From contig NZ_JAKJIC010000014.1 of NCBI RefSeq assembly GCF_021864535.1, positions 57,839-121,838 on the forward strand: a DNA stretch of 64,000 nt, given 5' to 3'. The notes below the pieces were generated by a model. That model did not search any database. It had not been told where the DNA came from and worked only from the letters and a program-made list of their open reading frames with translations. This stretch comes from Oryzibacter oryziterrae (GTDB lineage: Bacteria > Pseudomonadota > Alphaproteobacteria > Rhizobiales > Pleomorphomonadaceae). Shown here piece after piece: positions 42,717 through 51,777 of the stretch. Position 1 is the first letter of the stretch. Each line of letters opens with the position of its first letter. Position numbers and translations under genes: made by a program.

Positions 42717-43667
42717 ATGAAATTCCTGCGCAGTCTCGTCTGTGCCGCCGGTCTGATGATCGCGGCGACCGATGCCTTCGCCGCTGACAAGTTGACCGTG
42801 CTGCTCGACTGGTTCGTCAATCCCGACCATGCGCCGCTGGTGATCGCCAGGGAGGGGGGCTATTTCGCCGCCCATGGGCTCGACGTCGATCTGGTGGCTC
42901 CTGCCGACCCGTCGGCGCCGCCACGGCTGGTGGCGGCCGGGCAGGCCGAGATCGCCCTGCATTACCAGCCGAGCCTGACGCTGGATGTGGAGGCAGGGCT
43001 GCCGCTGGTGCGCTTCGGCGCGCTGATCGAGACGCCGCTCAACACGCTGATCGTGCTGAAGGACGGGCCGGTGAAGCAGCTTTCCGACCTCAAGGGCAAG
43101 AAGATCGGCTATTCGGTGTCTGGCTTTGAGGACGCTATGCTTGGGCAGTTCCTCAAGAAGGCCAATCTGAGCCTATCGGACGTGGAGCTGGTGAACGTCA
43201 ATTTCGCGCTGTCGTCGTCGCTGCTGGCGGGGCAGGTGGATGCGGTGATCGGCGGCTATCGCAACTTCGAGCTCAATCAGATGAAGATCGAAGGGCACGA
43301 GGGGCGGGCTTTCTTCCCCGAAGAGAATGGCGTGCCGGCCTATGACGAGCTCACCTACGTGACCAACAAGGCGCTGATCGGCGACAAGCGGCTGCCGGCC
43401 TTCCTGCAGGCGGTGGAAGAGGCGACGCTGTTTCTCACCAACCACCCCGATGACGCCTGGGCCATGTTCGTGAAGGCCTACCCTGACCTCAATGACGACC
43501 TCAACCGCAGGGCCTGGGTGGATACCCTGCCGCGCTTTGCCAAGACGCCGGGGGCGCTGCAGGCGGACCGCTATACGCGCTTTGCGCAGTTCATGAAGGA
43601 CGCAGGGCTGATCAAATCCGTGCCGGTCACCGACACTTACGCGGTGGAGCTGCGCAGCTCGGAGTGA
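42717..43667 (+). CDS. thiY: Thiamine-precursor binding protein ThiY (NMT1-like)
   Basis: A 316-residue periplasmic binding protein with a signal peptide (residues 1-23, ending DAFA). The mature protein begins KLTVLLDWFVNPDHAPLVIA, the NMT1/ThiY signature in which Trp and Asp bind the pyrimidine, followed by EGGYFAAHGLDVDLV. The ATG at 42717 has AGGAAGGA upstream and is preferred over 42696. It sits 44 nt after thiX under the same TPP riboswitch. Its end overlaps the convergent peroxiredoxin gene by 31 nt. Confidence 0.92.
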   Translation: MKFLRSLVCAAGLMIAATDAFAADKLTVLLDWFVNPDHAPLVIAREGGYFAAHGLDVDLVAPADPSAPPRLVAAGQAEIALHYQPSLTLDVEAGLPLVRFGALIETPLNTLIVLKDGPVKQLSDLKGKKIGYSVSGFEDAMLGQFLKKANLSLSDVELVNVNFALSSSLLAGQVDAVIGGYRNFELNQMKIEGHEGRAFFPEENGVPAYDELTYVTNKALIGDKRLPAFLQAVEEATLFLTNHPDDAWAMFVKAYPDLNDDLNRRAWVDTLPRFAKTPGALQADRYTRFAQFMKDAGLIKSVPVTDTYAVELRSSE

Positions 43668-44269
43668 GCTTCCGCCTGACACAGGCAGTCTTCCTCGACG
43701 GCGCGGGGTGCAGCGGGTGCTCCCGTGCCGTCATAGGTGCCACGCGGCTCCATGCCGGTGGTGATGACATATTCGAGGCCGCGCAACAGGTCCTCAAGGC
43801 GCGGTCTGCCCACGGGCATGGTCTGGACGATGCCGGAGAAGAGCGTCCCATCGGGGCGGACCAGGAACATGGCCGGCTCGACGAAAAAATCTGGCTCGAT
43901 GATGCCGCGGGCGTTCATGCCAAGGCCCTTGCTGACGTAGAGGCCCCATTGGCGCGCCTGATCAAGCGTCAGGCCGTAGCAGACGGTGAGTTTGTCGATA
44001 CCCCATTCCTCGACCATCAACTCCGCGCGTTCCTTGGTATCGGTGGATACAGCGAGGACGCGGACGCCGAGCTTATGAAAATCGTCGTAACGGGACTCCA
44101 TTTCCTGCAGCTGTTCCTTGCAGAAGCGGCAGTGATAGCCGCGGTAGAACAGCACGAGAGTGAAGTGCTTTGGCTTCTGGTCACAGAGGCGCCAGCAGGG
44201 ACCACCAACGGTTCCCATCCGCAGGGGCGGTACCATCTTGGACGGCTGAAGGCGGGCAAAGGGTTCCAT
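43637..44269 (-). CDS. AhpC/TSA-family peroxiredoxin-like protein
   Basis: A 210-residue thioredoxin-fold protein. The redox motif is FYRGYHCRFCKEQLQEM near residue 45, in which the Cys pair is CRFC (CxxC). The fold continues with VRVLAVSTDTKERA, DFFVEPAMFLVRPDGTLF and GLEYVITTG. The C-terminal tail (about 185-210) is low in order and contains CLC. CxxC instead of the peroxiredoxin TxxC motif suggests a thiol reductase or an atypical peroxidase. It is convergent and overlapping with thiY, with no shared function suggested. The SD is weak. Confidence 0.85.
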   Translation of the reverse strand: MEPFARLQPSKMVPPLRMGTVGGPCWRLCDQKPKHFTLVLFYRGYHCRFCKEQLQEMESRYDDFHKLGVRVLAVSTDTKERAELMVEEWGIDKLTVCYGLTLDQARQWGLYVSKGLGMNARGIIEPDFFVEPAMFLVRPDGTLFSGIVQTMPVGRPRLEDLLRGLEYVITTGMEPRGTYDGTGAPAAPRAVEEDCLCQAEAHSELRSSTA

Positions 44270-44495
44270 TTACGTGACGCTCTTTTACTGCCAGACTAGA
44301 AGGATCCGCCGGCTTTGACTCCACCGGCTGGCTACGACCTCTATGTGACCCTTATCTGATCACAGATAAAGAAACACTGTCATCACGATTTGCTGAAAAC
44401 CAATGCTTGTTCATCTGTCGTTCCGTCAAAAAACTGCCGGACTGCACAACTCTGGGTGCATGAGCGGCAAGAGAAAACATTATCATAAATATCAT

Positions 44496-44529
44496 AAAAC
44501 CGGCACAGGAAAACACCTGAGCCGGTTTT
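44496..44529 (-). terminator. Rho-independent terminator of rpoH
   Basis: AAAACCGGC / GCCGGTTTT outer stem with an inner CAGG/CCTG. On the minus strand it ends in TTTTATG. The remaining gap 44270-44495 has no recognised gene. Confidence 0.88.
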
Positions 44530-44563
44530 GCGCTTGATCACGGGTGGTTGCCGAACAATCCGG

Positions 44564-45463
44564 TCATTCGACGTCGATGGTCCGCGGCAGGTTTTGCCCC
44601 TTGGCCATGGCCTGGACGGCGTCCTGCACCTTCTCGAAAGCGCGGACCTCGATCTGGCGCACGCGCTCGCGGCTGACACCGAACTCGGCCGAAAGATCTT
44701 CGAGCGTCACGGGATCCTCGGCGAGGCGGCGGGCTTCGAAGATGCGGCGCTCACGCTCGTTGAGCACATTCATGGCCTTGCGGAGCATGGACCGGCGCTG
44801 GTCGAGCTCCTCGGTCTCGGCCATGACCGTTTCCTGATTGTCGCGGTCATCGACCAGCCAATCCTGCCACTCACCGCCTTCGCTGTCGGCGCGCAGGGGC
44901 GAATTGAGCGACGCGTCGCCGGAGAGGCGACGGTTCATGGAGACCACGTCGTCCTGAGTGACGCCGAGCTTGGTGGCGATGGCCTCGATCTGGTCGGGCT
45001 TCAGGTCGCCGTCGCCCAGCGCCTGCAACTGGCTCTTGGCCTTGCGCAGGTTGAAGAACAGGCGCTTCTGATTGGCGGTGGTGCCCATCTTGACGAGCGA
45101 CCAGGAGCGCAGGATGTATTCCTGGATGGCGGCCTTGATCCACCACATGGCATAGGTGGCGAGCCGGAAGCCCTTCTCGGGCTCGAAGCGCTTGACGGCC
45201 TGCATCAGGCCGACGTTGCCTTCCGAGATCACCTCGCCGATGGGCAGGCCATAGCCACGGTAGCCCATGGCGATCTTGGCAACCAGGCGAAGATGGGATG
45301 TGACGAGCTTGTGCGCCGCGTCCCTGTCGCCATAGTCGGTGTAACGCTTGGCCAGCATGTATTCTTCCTGCGGCTCAAGCATCGGGAAGCGACGGATTTC
45401 GTCGAGATAGCGGCTGAGACCGCCCTCTCCGGCGGCGATCATCGGTAAAGTCGCACGGGCCAT
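44564..45463 (-). CDS. rpoH: Heat-shock sigma factor RpoH (sigma-32)
   Basis: A 299-residue sigma-70-family factor. The RpoH box QKRLFFNLRKAKS (about 130-142) is diagnostic and marks the region for protease- and chaperone-linked control. Region 2 holds GYGLPIGEVISEGNVGLMQA and FRLATYAMWWIKAAIQEYIL. Region 4 has LEDLSAEFGVSRERVRQIE. The ATG at 45463 has a G-rich SD; an in-frame start 11 codons earlier is less likely. It is next to rluD in the same direction, an order often seen in Hyphomicrobiales. More than one rpoH is usual in this order. Confidence 0.95.
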   Translation of the reverse strand: MARATLPMIAAGEGGLSRYLDEIRRFPMLEPQEEYMLAKRYTDYGDRDAAHKLVTSHLRLVAKIAMGYRGYGLPIGEVISEGNVGLMQAVKRFEPEKGFRLATYAMWWIKAAIQEYILRSWSLVKMGTTANQKRLFFNLRKAKSQLQALGDGDLKPDQIEAIATKLGVTQDDVVSMNRRLSGDASLNSPLRADSEGGEWQDWLVDDRDNQETVMAETEELDQRRSMLRKAMNVLNERERRIFEARRLAEDPVTLEDLSAEFGVSRERVRQIEVRAFEKVQDAVQAMAKGQNLPRTIDVE

Positions 45464-45587
45464 ATAGCACCCCCCCTTGAATGCTGCCGGTTCCATCTTG
45501 GACCCCGGCTCGACGGTTCAGCGCCTACCTGTGAGCACGTCGAACCGCCTATATAGGTAGCCTCAGGAGGATTTCAGCGGCGTGATG

Positions 45588-46640
45588 TCAACTTTGCAGC
45601 TCGCCAAAAGCCTCGATCAGCTTTTCCATATCTTGCGGCAGCTCACTCTCGAAGCGCAAGAGCTCCCCGGTCACAGGATGCTCGAAGGCTATCAAGAAGG
45701 CGTGAAGCGCCTGGCGCGGAAAAGCACGGACGTCGCTGGCCAGGGGTTCGGGCAGCTTGTTTGCCTTGGTGAGGAAGTGGCGGCCGTAGTCTTGATCACC
45801 GACCAGCGGATGACCGGCGGCGGCCATGTGGACGCGGATCTGATGGGTGCGGCCGGTCTCGAGGCGGCATTCCACCAGCGAGGCGACGGCGGCGCGACCC
45901 GACTGCGGGGGGAAGCGCTCGGCGACTTCGTAGTGGGTGATGGCTTCCTTGCCGGAGTGCTTGAGGATGGCGATCTTGGTGCGATCGGTCTGCGATCGGC
46001 CGAGCGGGGCGTCGATGGTGCCGCGGAAGGGCTCGGGGCTGCCCCAGACGAGCGCGAGATAGGCCCGTTCGAGTGCGCCGGTGCGCCCGTGGTCGGCAAA
46101 CTGCGCGGCCAGGCCCGCGTGCGCCTTGTCGGTCTTGGCGGCAACCATCAGGCCGGTGGTGTCCTTGTCGAGCCGGTGGACGATGCCGGGGCGCTTGACG
46201 CCGCCGATGCCGGACAGACTGTCGCCGCAGTGATGGATCAGAGCGTTGACGAGCGTGCCGGTCCAGTTGCCGGCAGCGGGATGCACCACGAGCCCGGCGG
46301 GCTTGTTGATGACGATGAGGTGGTCGTCTTCGTAGACGACGTCGAGCGGGATGTCCTCGCCTTGCGGCTCGGCCGGCTCGGCGGGCGGCACGCGCACTTC
46401 GAGGCGGGCCGGGCCAGCGATCTTGCGCGAGGCGTCGGTGACGGGCTGGCCATCGAGGCAGACATTGCCGCTTTCCACCAGGACCTTGAGGCGCGAGCGG
46501 CTGATGTCGGGAAAGGCGTCTGCCAGCGCCTTGTCGAGCCGGGTCTTCGGCGCGTCGGCGGGGAAGTCGGCGGTCAGGGTTTCGAGGGCGTCGTCCTCGA
46601 CCTCGATGTCGTCCATTTCCGTCTGGTCGGCGCCTGTCAT
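45588..46640 (-). CDS. rluD: 23S rRNA pseudouridine synthase, RluD/RluA family
   Basis: A 350-residue protein with an N-terminal S4 RNA-binding domain (LDKALADAFPDISRSRLKVLVESG, about 33-56) and a catalytic domain holding PGIVHRLDKDTTGLMVAAKT (about 150-169), in which the Asp of RLDKDT is the nucleophile. The C-terminal part has ETGRTHQIRVHMAAAGHPLVGD. The start at 46640 has GGAG upstream; the open frame extends further but lacks an SD. Most likely it modifies 23S rRNA helix 69 (RluD); RluC-like specificity cannot be excluded. Confidence 0.92.
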   Translation of the reverse strand: MTGADQTEMDDIEVEDDALETLTADFPADAPKTRLDKALADAFPDISRSRLKVLVESGNVCLDGQPVTDASRKIAGPARLEVRVPPAEPAEPQGEDIPLDVVYEDDHLIVINKPAGLVVHPAAGNWTGTLVNALIHHCGDSLSGIGGVKRPGIVHRLDKDTTGLMVAAKTDKAHAGLAAQFADHGRTGALERAYLALVWGSPEPFRGTIDAPLGRSQTDRTKIAILKHSGKEAITHYEVAERFPPQSGRAAVASLVECRLETGRTHQIRVHMAAAGHPLVGDQDYGRHFLTKANKLPEPLASDVRAFPRQALHAFLIAFEHPVTGELLRFESELPQDMEKLIEAFGELQS

Positions 46641-46729
46641 GGTCTCATCTCCACACCGGCGTCGACAAACCGCGCCAATTTCGATACATCGCCACGGGTT
46701 AGCCCACATAAGGCAAGGAACGCAAGATC

Positions 46730-47086
46730 ATGGCAGATCCGATGGACACCGATCGCGACGAAGCGCCGCTCGATCCGACGCTGGAACGCGTTCAGGCCCG
46801 GCTGAAGCGGATGATGATGATTGCCATGGGAACGCTGGGCATCGGCGTGCTGGCGGTGTTCGTCGCCATCCTGTTCCGGGTATCCAAGATGGGCGGTCCG
46901 TCGGTGCCCACCGGCGAAGCGTGGAAGTCGGTGATCGAGATTGCCACCAAGGGCGACATCGTCGCCACCAATGTCAGCGGCGACCAGGTGGCCGTGACCG
47001 TGGTGGGGCCGGAGGGCCGGGTCATCGAGGTCTACAACCTGCCTACGGGCAAGCTGATCGGCAAGTCGGTTCTGATCGGCAAGTGA
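46730..47086 (+). CDS. Small single-helix membrane protein (DUF6476-like)
   Basis: A 118-residue protein with a charged N-terminus, one membrane helix (about 27-50, MMMIAMGTLGIGVLAVFVAILF) written here as its core, and a small beta-rich periplasmic domain ending in YNLPTGKLIGKSVLIGK. The topology is N-in. It is divergent from rluD, an arrangement I recall for DUF6476 proteins in related genomes, but the name is from memory. AAGGA precedes the ATG. Function unknown. Confidence 0.8.
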   Translation: MADPMDTDRDEAPLDPTLERVQARLKRMMMIAMGTLGIGVLAVFVAILFRVSKMGGPSVPTGEAWKSVIEIATKGDIVATNVSGDQVAVTVVGPEGRVIEVYNLPTGKLIGKSVLIGK

Positions 47087-47125
47087 GACGGTCGATCCGG
47101 GGAAAGCCCGGACCGACCGGGAATG

Positions 47126-48985
47126 TCACTGTCCCCAGGCCTTGAAGGCGTCGGCGAAGACCTTGTCGCCCGGCGTGCCCTTCTCGAAGGTGAGGATGGC
47201 ACGGCGGCGGTTGCCGTAGCGGATCGGAATGTCGATCCATTCGCGATCCTTCATCAGCGCGACGTTGCGGCTGATGTCCTGATCGAGGCCCGAGAGAGCG
47301 AGCCAGTAGATGTTGTCGGAGACCTTGGCGACGGCGCCGATGACCGGATCGCCGCGCGCGTCTTCGGTCTGCTTGGCGATCATGCCGGGGGTCATGTCGA
47401 TGCTGCGTCCGGGGAAGGACGTGGGAATGTCGAAGTTCAGCTCGACGATATGGCTGGCCGGCAGGGCCTGATCGTCGTTCTTGTGGATCGACAGCTTCAG
47501 CTTCAACTTGAGATCGGGCACCTCGATCTGGGCGCGGATCTGCGTGACGGGCTTTTCGCCTGGCAGCGGCGGCTCGTTGACGAGGCTCCACACCACCTGA
47601 CCGTCCAGCTTGGAGCCGGGCGAGCCGGGGATGGGCTCTTCATAGAGTATGGCCTTCTGAGCCACCTGAATGCCCTGGCTGGCGTCGGCGGTGGCCGGTG
47701 CGGGCACGGCAGGGGCCGGTTCGGCGGCGGTCGCCGGTGGCGGTTCGGTGCTGGCGACCGGCGCGGGTGTCTCCGTGGCCGGCTGTGGCGCAAGCGCCGT
47801 GGCATCGGGCGCCGTCTGCGTCAGGCTGGGCGCCGTGGTGACTGCTGTCGGAGCCGGCGTGACTGCTGCGGGTGCCGGTGCAACGGGTGCTGCGGCCTGT
47901 CCGCCTGCGGGCGGCGGCGGCAGGTCCGGGTCAACTGTTGTCGGCGGCGCCACTGCGACCGTCTGAACCTCATGCGCATCCGGCGCGACCGGATTGGCGT
48001 CGCCGCCTTCGATCGGCAGGCGGTCGAGGATCTTTGGCTCGCCGCTGTCGGGCTGTGTCGTATCCGTCGTGGCCTGTTCGGTCGGGGTGTCGGTGCTGGC
48101 CACGAGCTGCGACAGGCTGTCCTTGAAGATATAGGCGCCGGCGCCGATGGCGGCGAGACCGACTACGACAGCGGCGGCCAGAATCAGGCGGAAGCGGCGC
48201 GCGGGGGCCTGGTCCTCGATCGGCCAAGGCATTGCCGGGCCGGCCGAGTCGCGGGACGATATGCTGGGGGCCGGCTGATCGATGCTGACATCGTGAGCGG
48301 CGGCGGGCTGGCGCGGACGCGGCTCTTGCCTCTTGGGGATGACGGGTTCACGGGCCGGCGCGCGGGGGGCGGGCCGTGGTGCCTCGGCAAACTCAGGTTC
48401 GACCTTGACCGGTGACGGCAAAGGCTCGACGTCTTCCTCGATGGCCTGGCGGGCGCTGCGTACCGCCTGGGCGGATGCCTCGCCGAGCGTATCGGCCTGA
48501 CGCAAGGTCTTGGTGAGCGCGCTGAGGCCGGCACCGACCTTGGCGTCGGTCATGTCCTCGGCAACCCGGGCAGACGCCGGGCGTGGCGCTTCCGTGGGCG
48601 CGGCGCGCGTCGGCAATGGCGGCGTTGCGACCTTCACCTCGACGGGAGGACGCGGCGCTGACGACTGCGACGTCGGCAAGGGCTGATGTGCCGGCATGGG
48701 AGCCGGTTCGGGCGGCGGCAGAGGGGCTTGCGCGACTGGAGCCGGGACAGGTTCTGGCGCAAGGCCAAACGCAGCCTCGGCGTTCTCTGCCTCCACCCTG
48801 CGGATGCACTCTTCCAGCGCCATGCGCTGGTCGCTGATTTCGGCAGGCGATAGGGGCGGATTGTAGGAATTGAGCTGCCGGACCAGCGCAGCCCGGGCCT
48901 TTTCATAGACCGCACGGCGCGCGTCGCCTGCGCCGGACGGCAGCGAAGAGATCGCACGCTTCAATACGGGATAGTAATCGGCCAT
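47126..48985 (-). CDS. Large Pro/Ala-rich membrane-anchored protein of unknown function
   Basis: A 619-residue protein. The cytoplasmic N-terminal part (about 1-70) has a conserved ADYYPVLKRAISSLPSGAGD motif, then comes a Pro/Ala-rich stretch, and one membrane helix lies near 265-285 (LILAAAVVVGLAAIGAGAYIF, shown in part). It continues with a second long Pro/Ala/Thr-rich stretch in the periplasm and ends in a compact domain (about 470-619) with YEEPIPGSPGSKLDG, IVELNFDIPTSFPG and YWLALSGLDQDISRN. Hyphomicrobiales often carry such a gene near purA or serA. Low-complexity repeats make homology hard to judge. It has no known function; a regulator or envelope scaffold is possible. Confidence 0.75.
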   Translation of the reverse strand: MADYYPVLKRAISSLPSGAGDARRAVYEKARAALVRQLNSYNPPLSPAEISDQRMALEECIRRVEAENAEAAFGLAPEPVPAPVAQAPLPPPEPAPMPAHQPLPTSQSSAPRPPVEVKVATPPLPTRAAPTEAPRPASARVAEDMTDAKVGAGLSALTKTLRQADTLGEASAQAVRSARQAIEEDVEPLPSPVKVEPEFAEAPRPAPRAPAREPVIPKRQEPRPRQPAAAHDVSIDQPAPSISSRDSAGPAMPWPIEDQAPARRFRLILAAAVVVGLAAIGAGAYIFKDSLSQLVASTDTPTEQATTDTTQPDSGEPKILDRLPIEGGDANPVAPDAHEVQTVAVAPPTTVDPDLPPPPAGGQAAAPVAPAPAAVTPAPTAVTTAPSLTQTAPDATALAPQPATETPAPVASTEPPPATAAEPAPAVPAPATADASQGIQVAQKAILYEEPIPGSPGSKLDGQVVWSLVNEPPLPGEKPVTQIRAQIEVPDLKLKLKLSIHKNDDQALPASHIVELNFDIPTSFPGRSIDMTPGMIAKQTEDARGDPVIGAVAKVSDNIYWLALSGLDQDISRNVALMKDREWIDIPIRYGNRRRAILTFEKGTPGDKVFADAFKAWGQ

Positions 48986-49176
48986 GAACCGCTTCTCTCG
49001 CCTTCAACCTCTGCACACCGGCTGTCGCTTGAAAGCATCCGGTGCGTCCTGCCTGATTGTTCCGGGTGTGCCAGCGCGCTTGCCGCAGGGGCAAACAGGC
49101 ACACTCACACCCGAGAGTAGGACCACAAACGGGCAAAGACACGGCAAAGCCCGTCAATGGTCCTACGAATCAGGTC

Positions 49177-50472
49177 TTAATCCTCAAAAGGATCCTGGAC
49201 AAGGATGGTATCGAGCCGATCCGGGCTCGTCGAGAGCATGGCGACGGGTGCGCCGATCAGTTCCTCGACGTAACGCACATATTTCACGGCCTGGGCAGGC
49301 AGATCGGCCCAGGAGCGGGCCCCGGCGGTGGAGTCCTTCCAGCCTTCGAGGCTTTCATAGATCGGCTTGACCTTGGCCTGGGCGTCCTGGCTGGCGGGCA
49401 GATAGTCGATGACCTTGCCGTCGAGCTCGTAGCCGACGCAGACCTTGATCTCGTCGAGGCCGTCGAGCACGTCGAGCTTGGTGAGCGCGATGCCGTTAAT
49501 GCCGGTGGTCTTCACCGTCTGGCGTACCAGTACGGCGTCGAACCAGCCACAGCGGCGCTTGCGGCCGGTGACGGTGCCGAACTCATGGCCACGGGTGCCG
49601 AGGAAGTCGCCGACCTCATCGAAGAGCTCGGTGGGGAAGGGGCCTTCACCGACGCGGGTGGTATAGGCCTTGGTGATGCCGAGCACGTAGTTGAGAGCGC
49701 CCGGGCCCATGCCGGAGCCGGCAGCGGCCTGTCCGGCGTGGGTGTGCGAGGAGGTGACGTAAGGATAGGTGCCGTGGTCGTTGTCGAGCAGCACGCCCTG
49801 CGCGCCCTCGAACAGGATGCGGGCGCCGGCGCGGCGCTTCTCGTCCAGCAGACGCCAGCTGACGTCCATGTAGGGCAGGATGAAATCGGCGACGCCCATG
49901 ACTTCGTCATAGATGGTCTGCGGCGCGATTTCCGGCTGGCCGAGGCCACGGCGCAGCGGATTGTGATGGGCGAGCAGGCGCTCGATGCGGTTCATCAGCG
50001 TGGCGGGATTGGCCAGGTCCATCAGGCGGATCGCCCGACGGCCGACCTTGTCCTCGTAGGCAGGGCCAATGCCGCGCTTGGTGGTGCCGATCTTGGTGCC
50101 GGCAGCGGCGTTGTTCTCGCGCAGCTCGTCGAGTTCCTGATGCAGCGACAGGATGAGGCTGGCATTCTCGGCGATGCGCAGATTGACGGGGCTGATCTCG
50201 ATGCCCTGTTCGCGGATCTTGGTGACTTCCTTGACGAAGGCACGCGGGTCAACAACGACGCCGTTGCCGATCACCGACAGCTTGCCGGGGCGCACGACGC
50301 CGGAGGGAAGCAGCGACAGCTTGTAGGAGACGCCATCGATCACCAGCGTATGGCCGGCATTGTGGCCGCCCTGGAAGCGCACAATCACGTCGGCACGCTC
50401 CGAAAGCCAATCGACGATCTTGCCCTTGCCCTCATCGCCCCACTGGGAGCCGACCACTACCACGTTTGCCAT
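49177..50472 (-). CDS. purA: Adenylosuccinate synthetase PurA
   Basis: A 431-residue enzyme that makes adenylosuccinate from IMP, aspartate and GTP, the first step to AMP. Signatures: [18 protein letters not shown] at the N-terminus (catalytic Asp and Lys), [20 protein letters not shown] and a GTP-binding [12 protein letters not shown]. The ATG at 50472 gives the usual N-terminus; an open frame continuing upstream has none. A hairpin lies about 75 nt upstream and may act on the leader. It is transcribed away from the DMT exporter gene. Confidence 0.96.
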   Translation of the reverse strand: MANVVVVGSQWGDEGKGKIVDWLSERADVIVRFQGGHNAGHTLVIDGVSYKLSLLPSGVVRPGKLSVIGNGVVVDPRAFVKEVTKIREQGIEISPVNLRIAENASLILSLHQELDELRENNAAAGTKIGTTKRGIGPAYEDKVGRRAIRLMDLANPATLMNRIERLLAHHNPLRRGLGQPEIAPQTIYDEVMGVADFILPYMDVSWRLLDEKRRAGARILFEGAQGVLLDNDHGTYPYVTSSHTHAGQAAAGSGMGPGALNYVLGITKAYTTRVGEGPFPTELFDEVGDFLGTRGHEFGTVTGRKRRCGWFDAVLVRQTVKTTGINGIALTKLDVLDGLDEIKVCVGYELDGKVIDYLPASQDAQAKVKPIYESLEGWKDSTAGARSWADLPAQAVKYVRYVEELIGAPVAMLSTSPDRLDTILVQDPFED

Positions 50473-50546
50473 CGACGTCAGGTCCTGTTGCTTGCTTTCC
50501 GACCCATTCCCGGCGACGGCCTCTTGCGAGGATGCCGACACACGGA

Positions 50547-50575
50547 AAGCCCCGATGCGGGTTGCACCGGGGCTT
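50547..50575 (-). promoter_or_regulatory. Hairpin in the purA 5-prime region
   Basis: AAGCCCCG / CGGGGCTT, an 8-bp stem with a partly paired loop, followed on the minus strand by TTTCCGTG. It could be an attenuator-like element of the purA leader. I know no named purine motif matching it. The rest of the 50473-50801 gap has no gene. Confidence 0.4.
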
Positions 50576-50801
50576 GCCGGACTATATCGCCCCGCGCCGG
50601 GCAATCCAAGCTTTGCAGGCAAATTTCCCCGCAAGAACCTTGATTGATTTTCAACGCAAATTTGCGACAGGGCCATGCAGGGGCTGCAAGGCAGCTGGCC
50701 GGTGCCGGGCGCGGGGCAGAGAACGGGCGGTGCCTGGTGAATTTTGATCGCGGCAAAGGGAGCCTTCGTGTTAGGGCAGGGGCTCTTCGTGGAGTTGTTT
50801 C

Positions 50802-51707
50802 GTGCCGAAATCGAGCCTCTGGGCGCGCTTCTACGCCCAACCTTATGTTCTCCTCAGCCTGTCGACGCTGTTCTGGGCGGGCAATGTGATCGCCAGCCGG
50901 CTGGCGCTCGGGCAGGTATCGCCCATGGCGCTGACCACCTTCCGCTGGGGGGGCGTGCTGGTGCTGCTCGGGCTGTTTGCCCGGCAAAGCCTTCGCCGCG
51001 ACGCGGCGGTGCTGAAGGCGCATGCCGGCTATATCCTGCTGATGGGCGCACTCGGCTTCACCTTCTTCAATGCCTTCTACTATGTGGCGGCCCATTTCAC
51101 GTCGGCGGTGAACATCGGCATCATCCAGGGAGCGCTGCCCGGGCTGGTGTTCGTCTTCGCCTATCTAATGGCTGGCAGTCGGGCCCGTGTCGGGCAGGTG
51201 CTGGGAATGACGGCGACCTTGCTCGGCGTCGCGGTCATCGCCATCAAGGGAGATCTTGCGACCATCGCCACGCTGAGCTTCAACCTCGGCGATCTGCTGA
51301 TGCTCGGGGCCTGCGTCGTCTATGCAATCTACACCGTGCTGCTGCCGCGCCGGCCGAAGGTGGGCGGGCTCAGCTTTTTCAGCGGTTTGGCGGTGGCTGC
51401 CTTCCTGACGTCGCTGCCCTTTCTCGCCGGTGAAATCGCCTATGGTCAGTTCGAGTGGCCGACACTGACGGGCTGGGGGCTGGTCGCCTATTGCGCCGTG
51501 TTTCCCTCGGTGGTCAGCCAGATCTTCTTCATGCGTGGCGTGGAGCTGGTGGGGCCGGGGCGTGCGGGCGTGTTCATCAACCTGATCCCGGTGTTCGCCT
51601 CCATCATGGCTGTGGTGATCTTGCGCGAGGATTTTCACGCCTTCCACGCGGTGGCCTTGGCGCTGGTGATGGGCGGAATCGTCTGGGCAGAGCGCTCGAA
51701 GCGATAG
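50802..51707 (+). CDS. DMT-superfamily transporter (EamA, ten helices)
   Basis: A 301-residue inner-membrane exporter with two EamA repeats and about ten helices. Signs: [20 protein letters not shown] in the first repeat and, in the second, [19 protein letters not shown], in which the Pro and Glu are typical. The substrate is unknown; relatives export amino acids or metabolites. The GTG at 50802 has GGAG at good spacing. It stands alone between purA and serA, convergent with serA across a terminator. Confidence 0.9.
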   Translation: MPKSSLWARFYAQPYVLLSLSTLFWAGNVIASRLALGQVSPMALTTFRWGGVLVLLGLFARQSLRRDAAVLKAHAGYILLMGALGFTFFNAFYYVAAHFTSAVNIGIIQGALPGLVFVFAYLMAGSRARVGQVLGMTATLLGVAVIAIKGDLATIATLSFNLGDLLMLGACVVYAIYTVLLPRRPKVGGLSFFSGLAVAAFLTSLPFLAGEIAYGQFEWPTLTGWGLVAYCAVFPSVVSQIFFMRGVELVGPGRAGVFINLIPVFASIMAVVILREDFHAFHAVALALVMGGIVWAERSKR

Positions 51708-51726
51708 CTGTTTTGCCCATAAAGAA

Positions 51727-51750
51727 ACGGCGCGTCCGAGAACGCGCCGT
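51727..51750 (-). terminator. Terminator of serA
   Basis: ACGGCGCGT / ACGCGCCGT with a 6-nt loop, followed on the minus strand by TTCTTTATGG. It lies between convergent serA and the DMT gene. Confidence 0.88.
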
Positions 51751-51777
51751 CAAGGTCATCCTTTGGGGTCAAGGATT

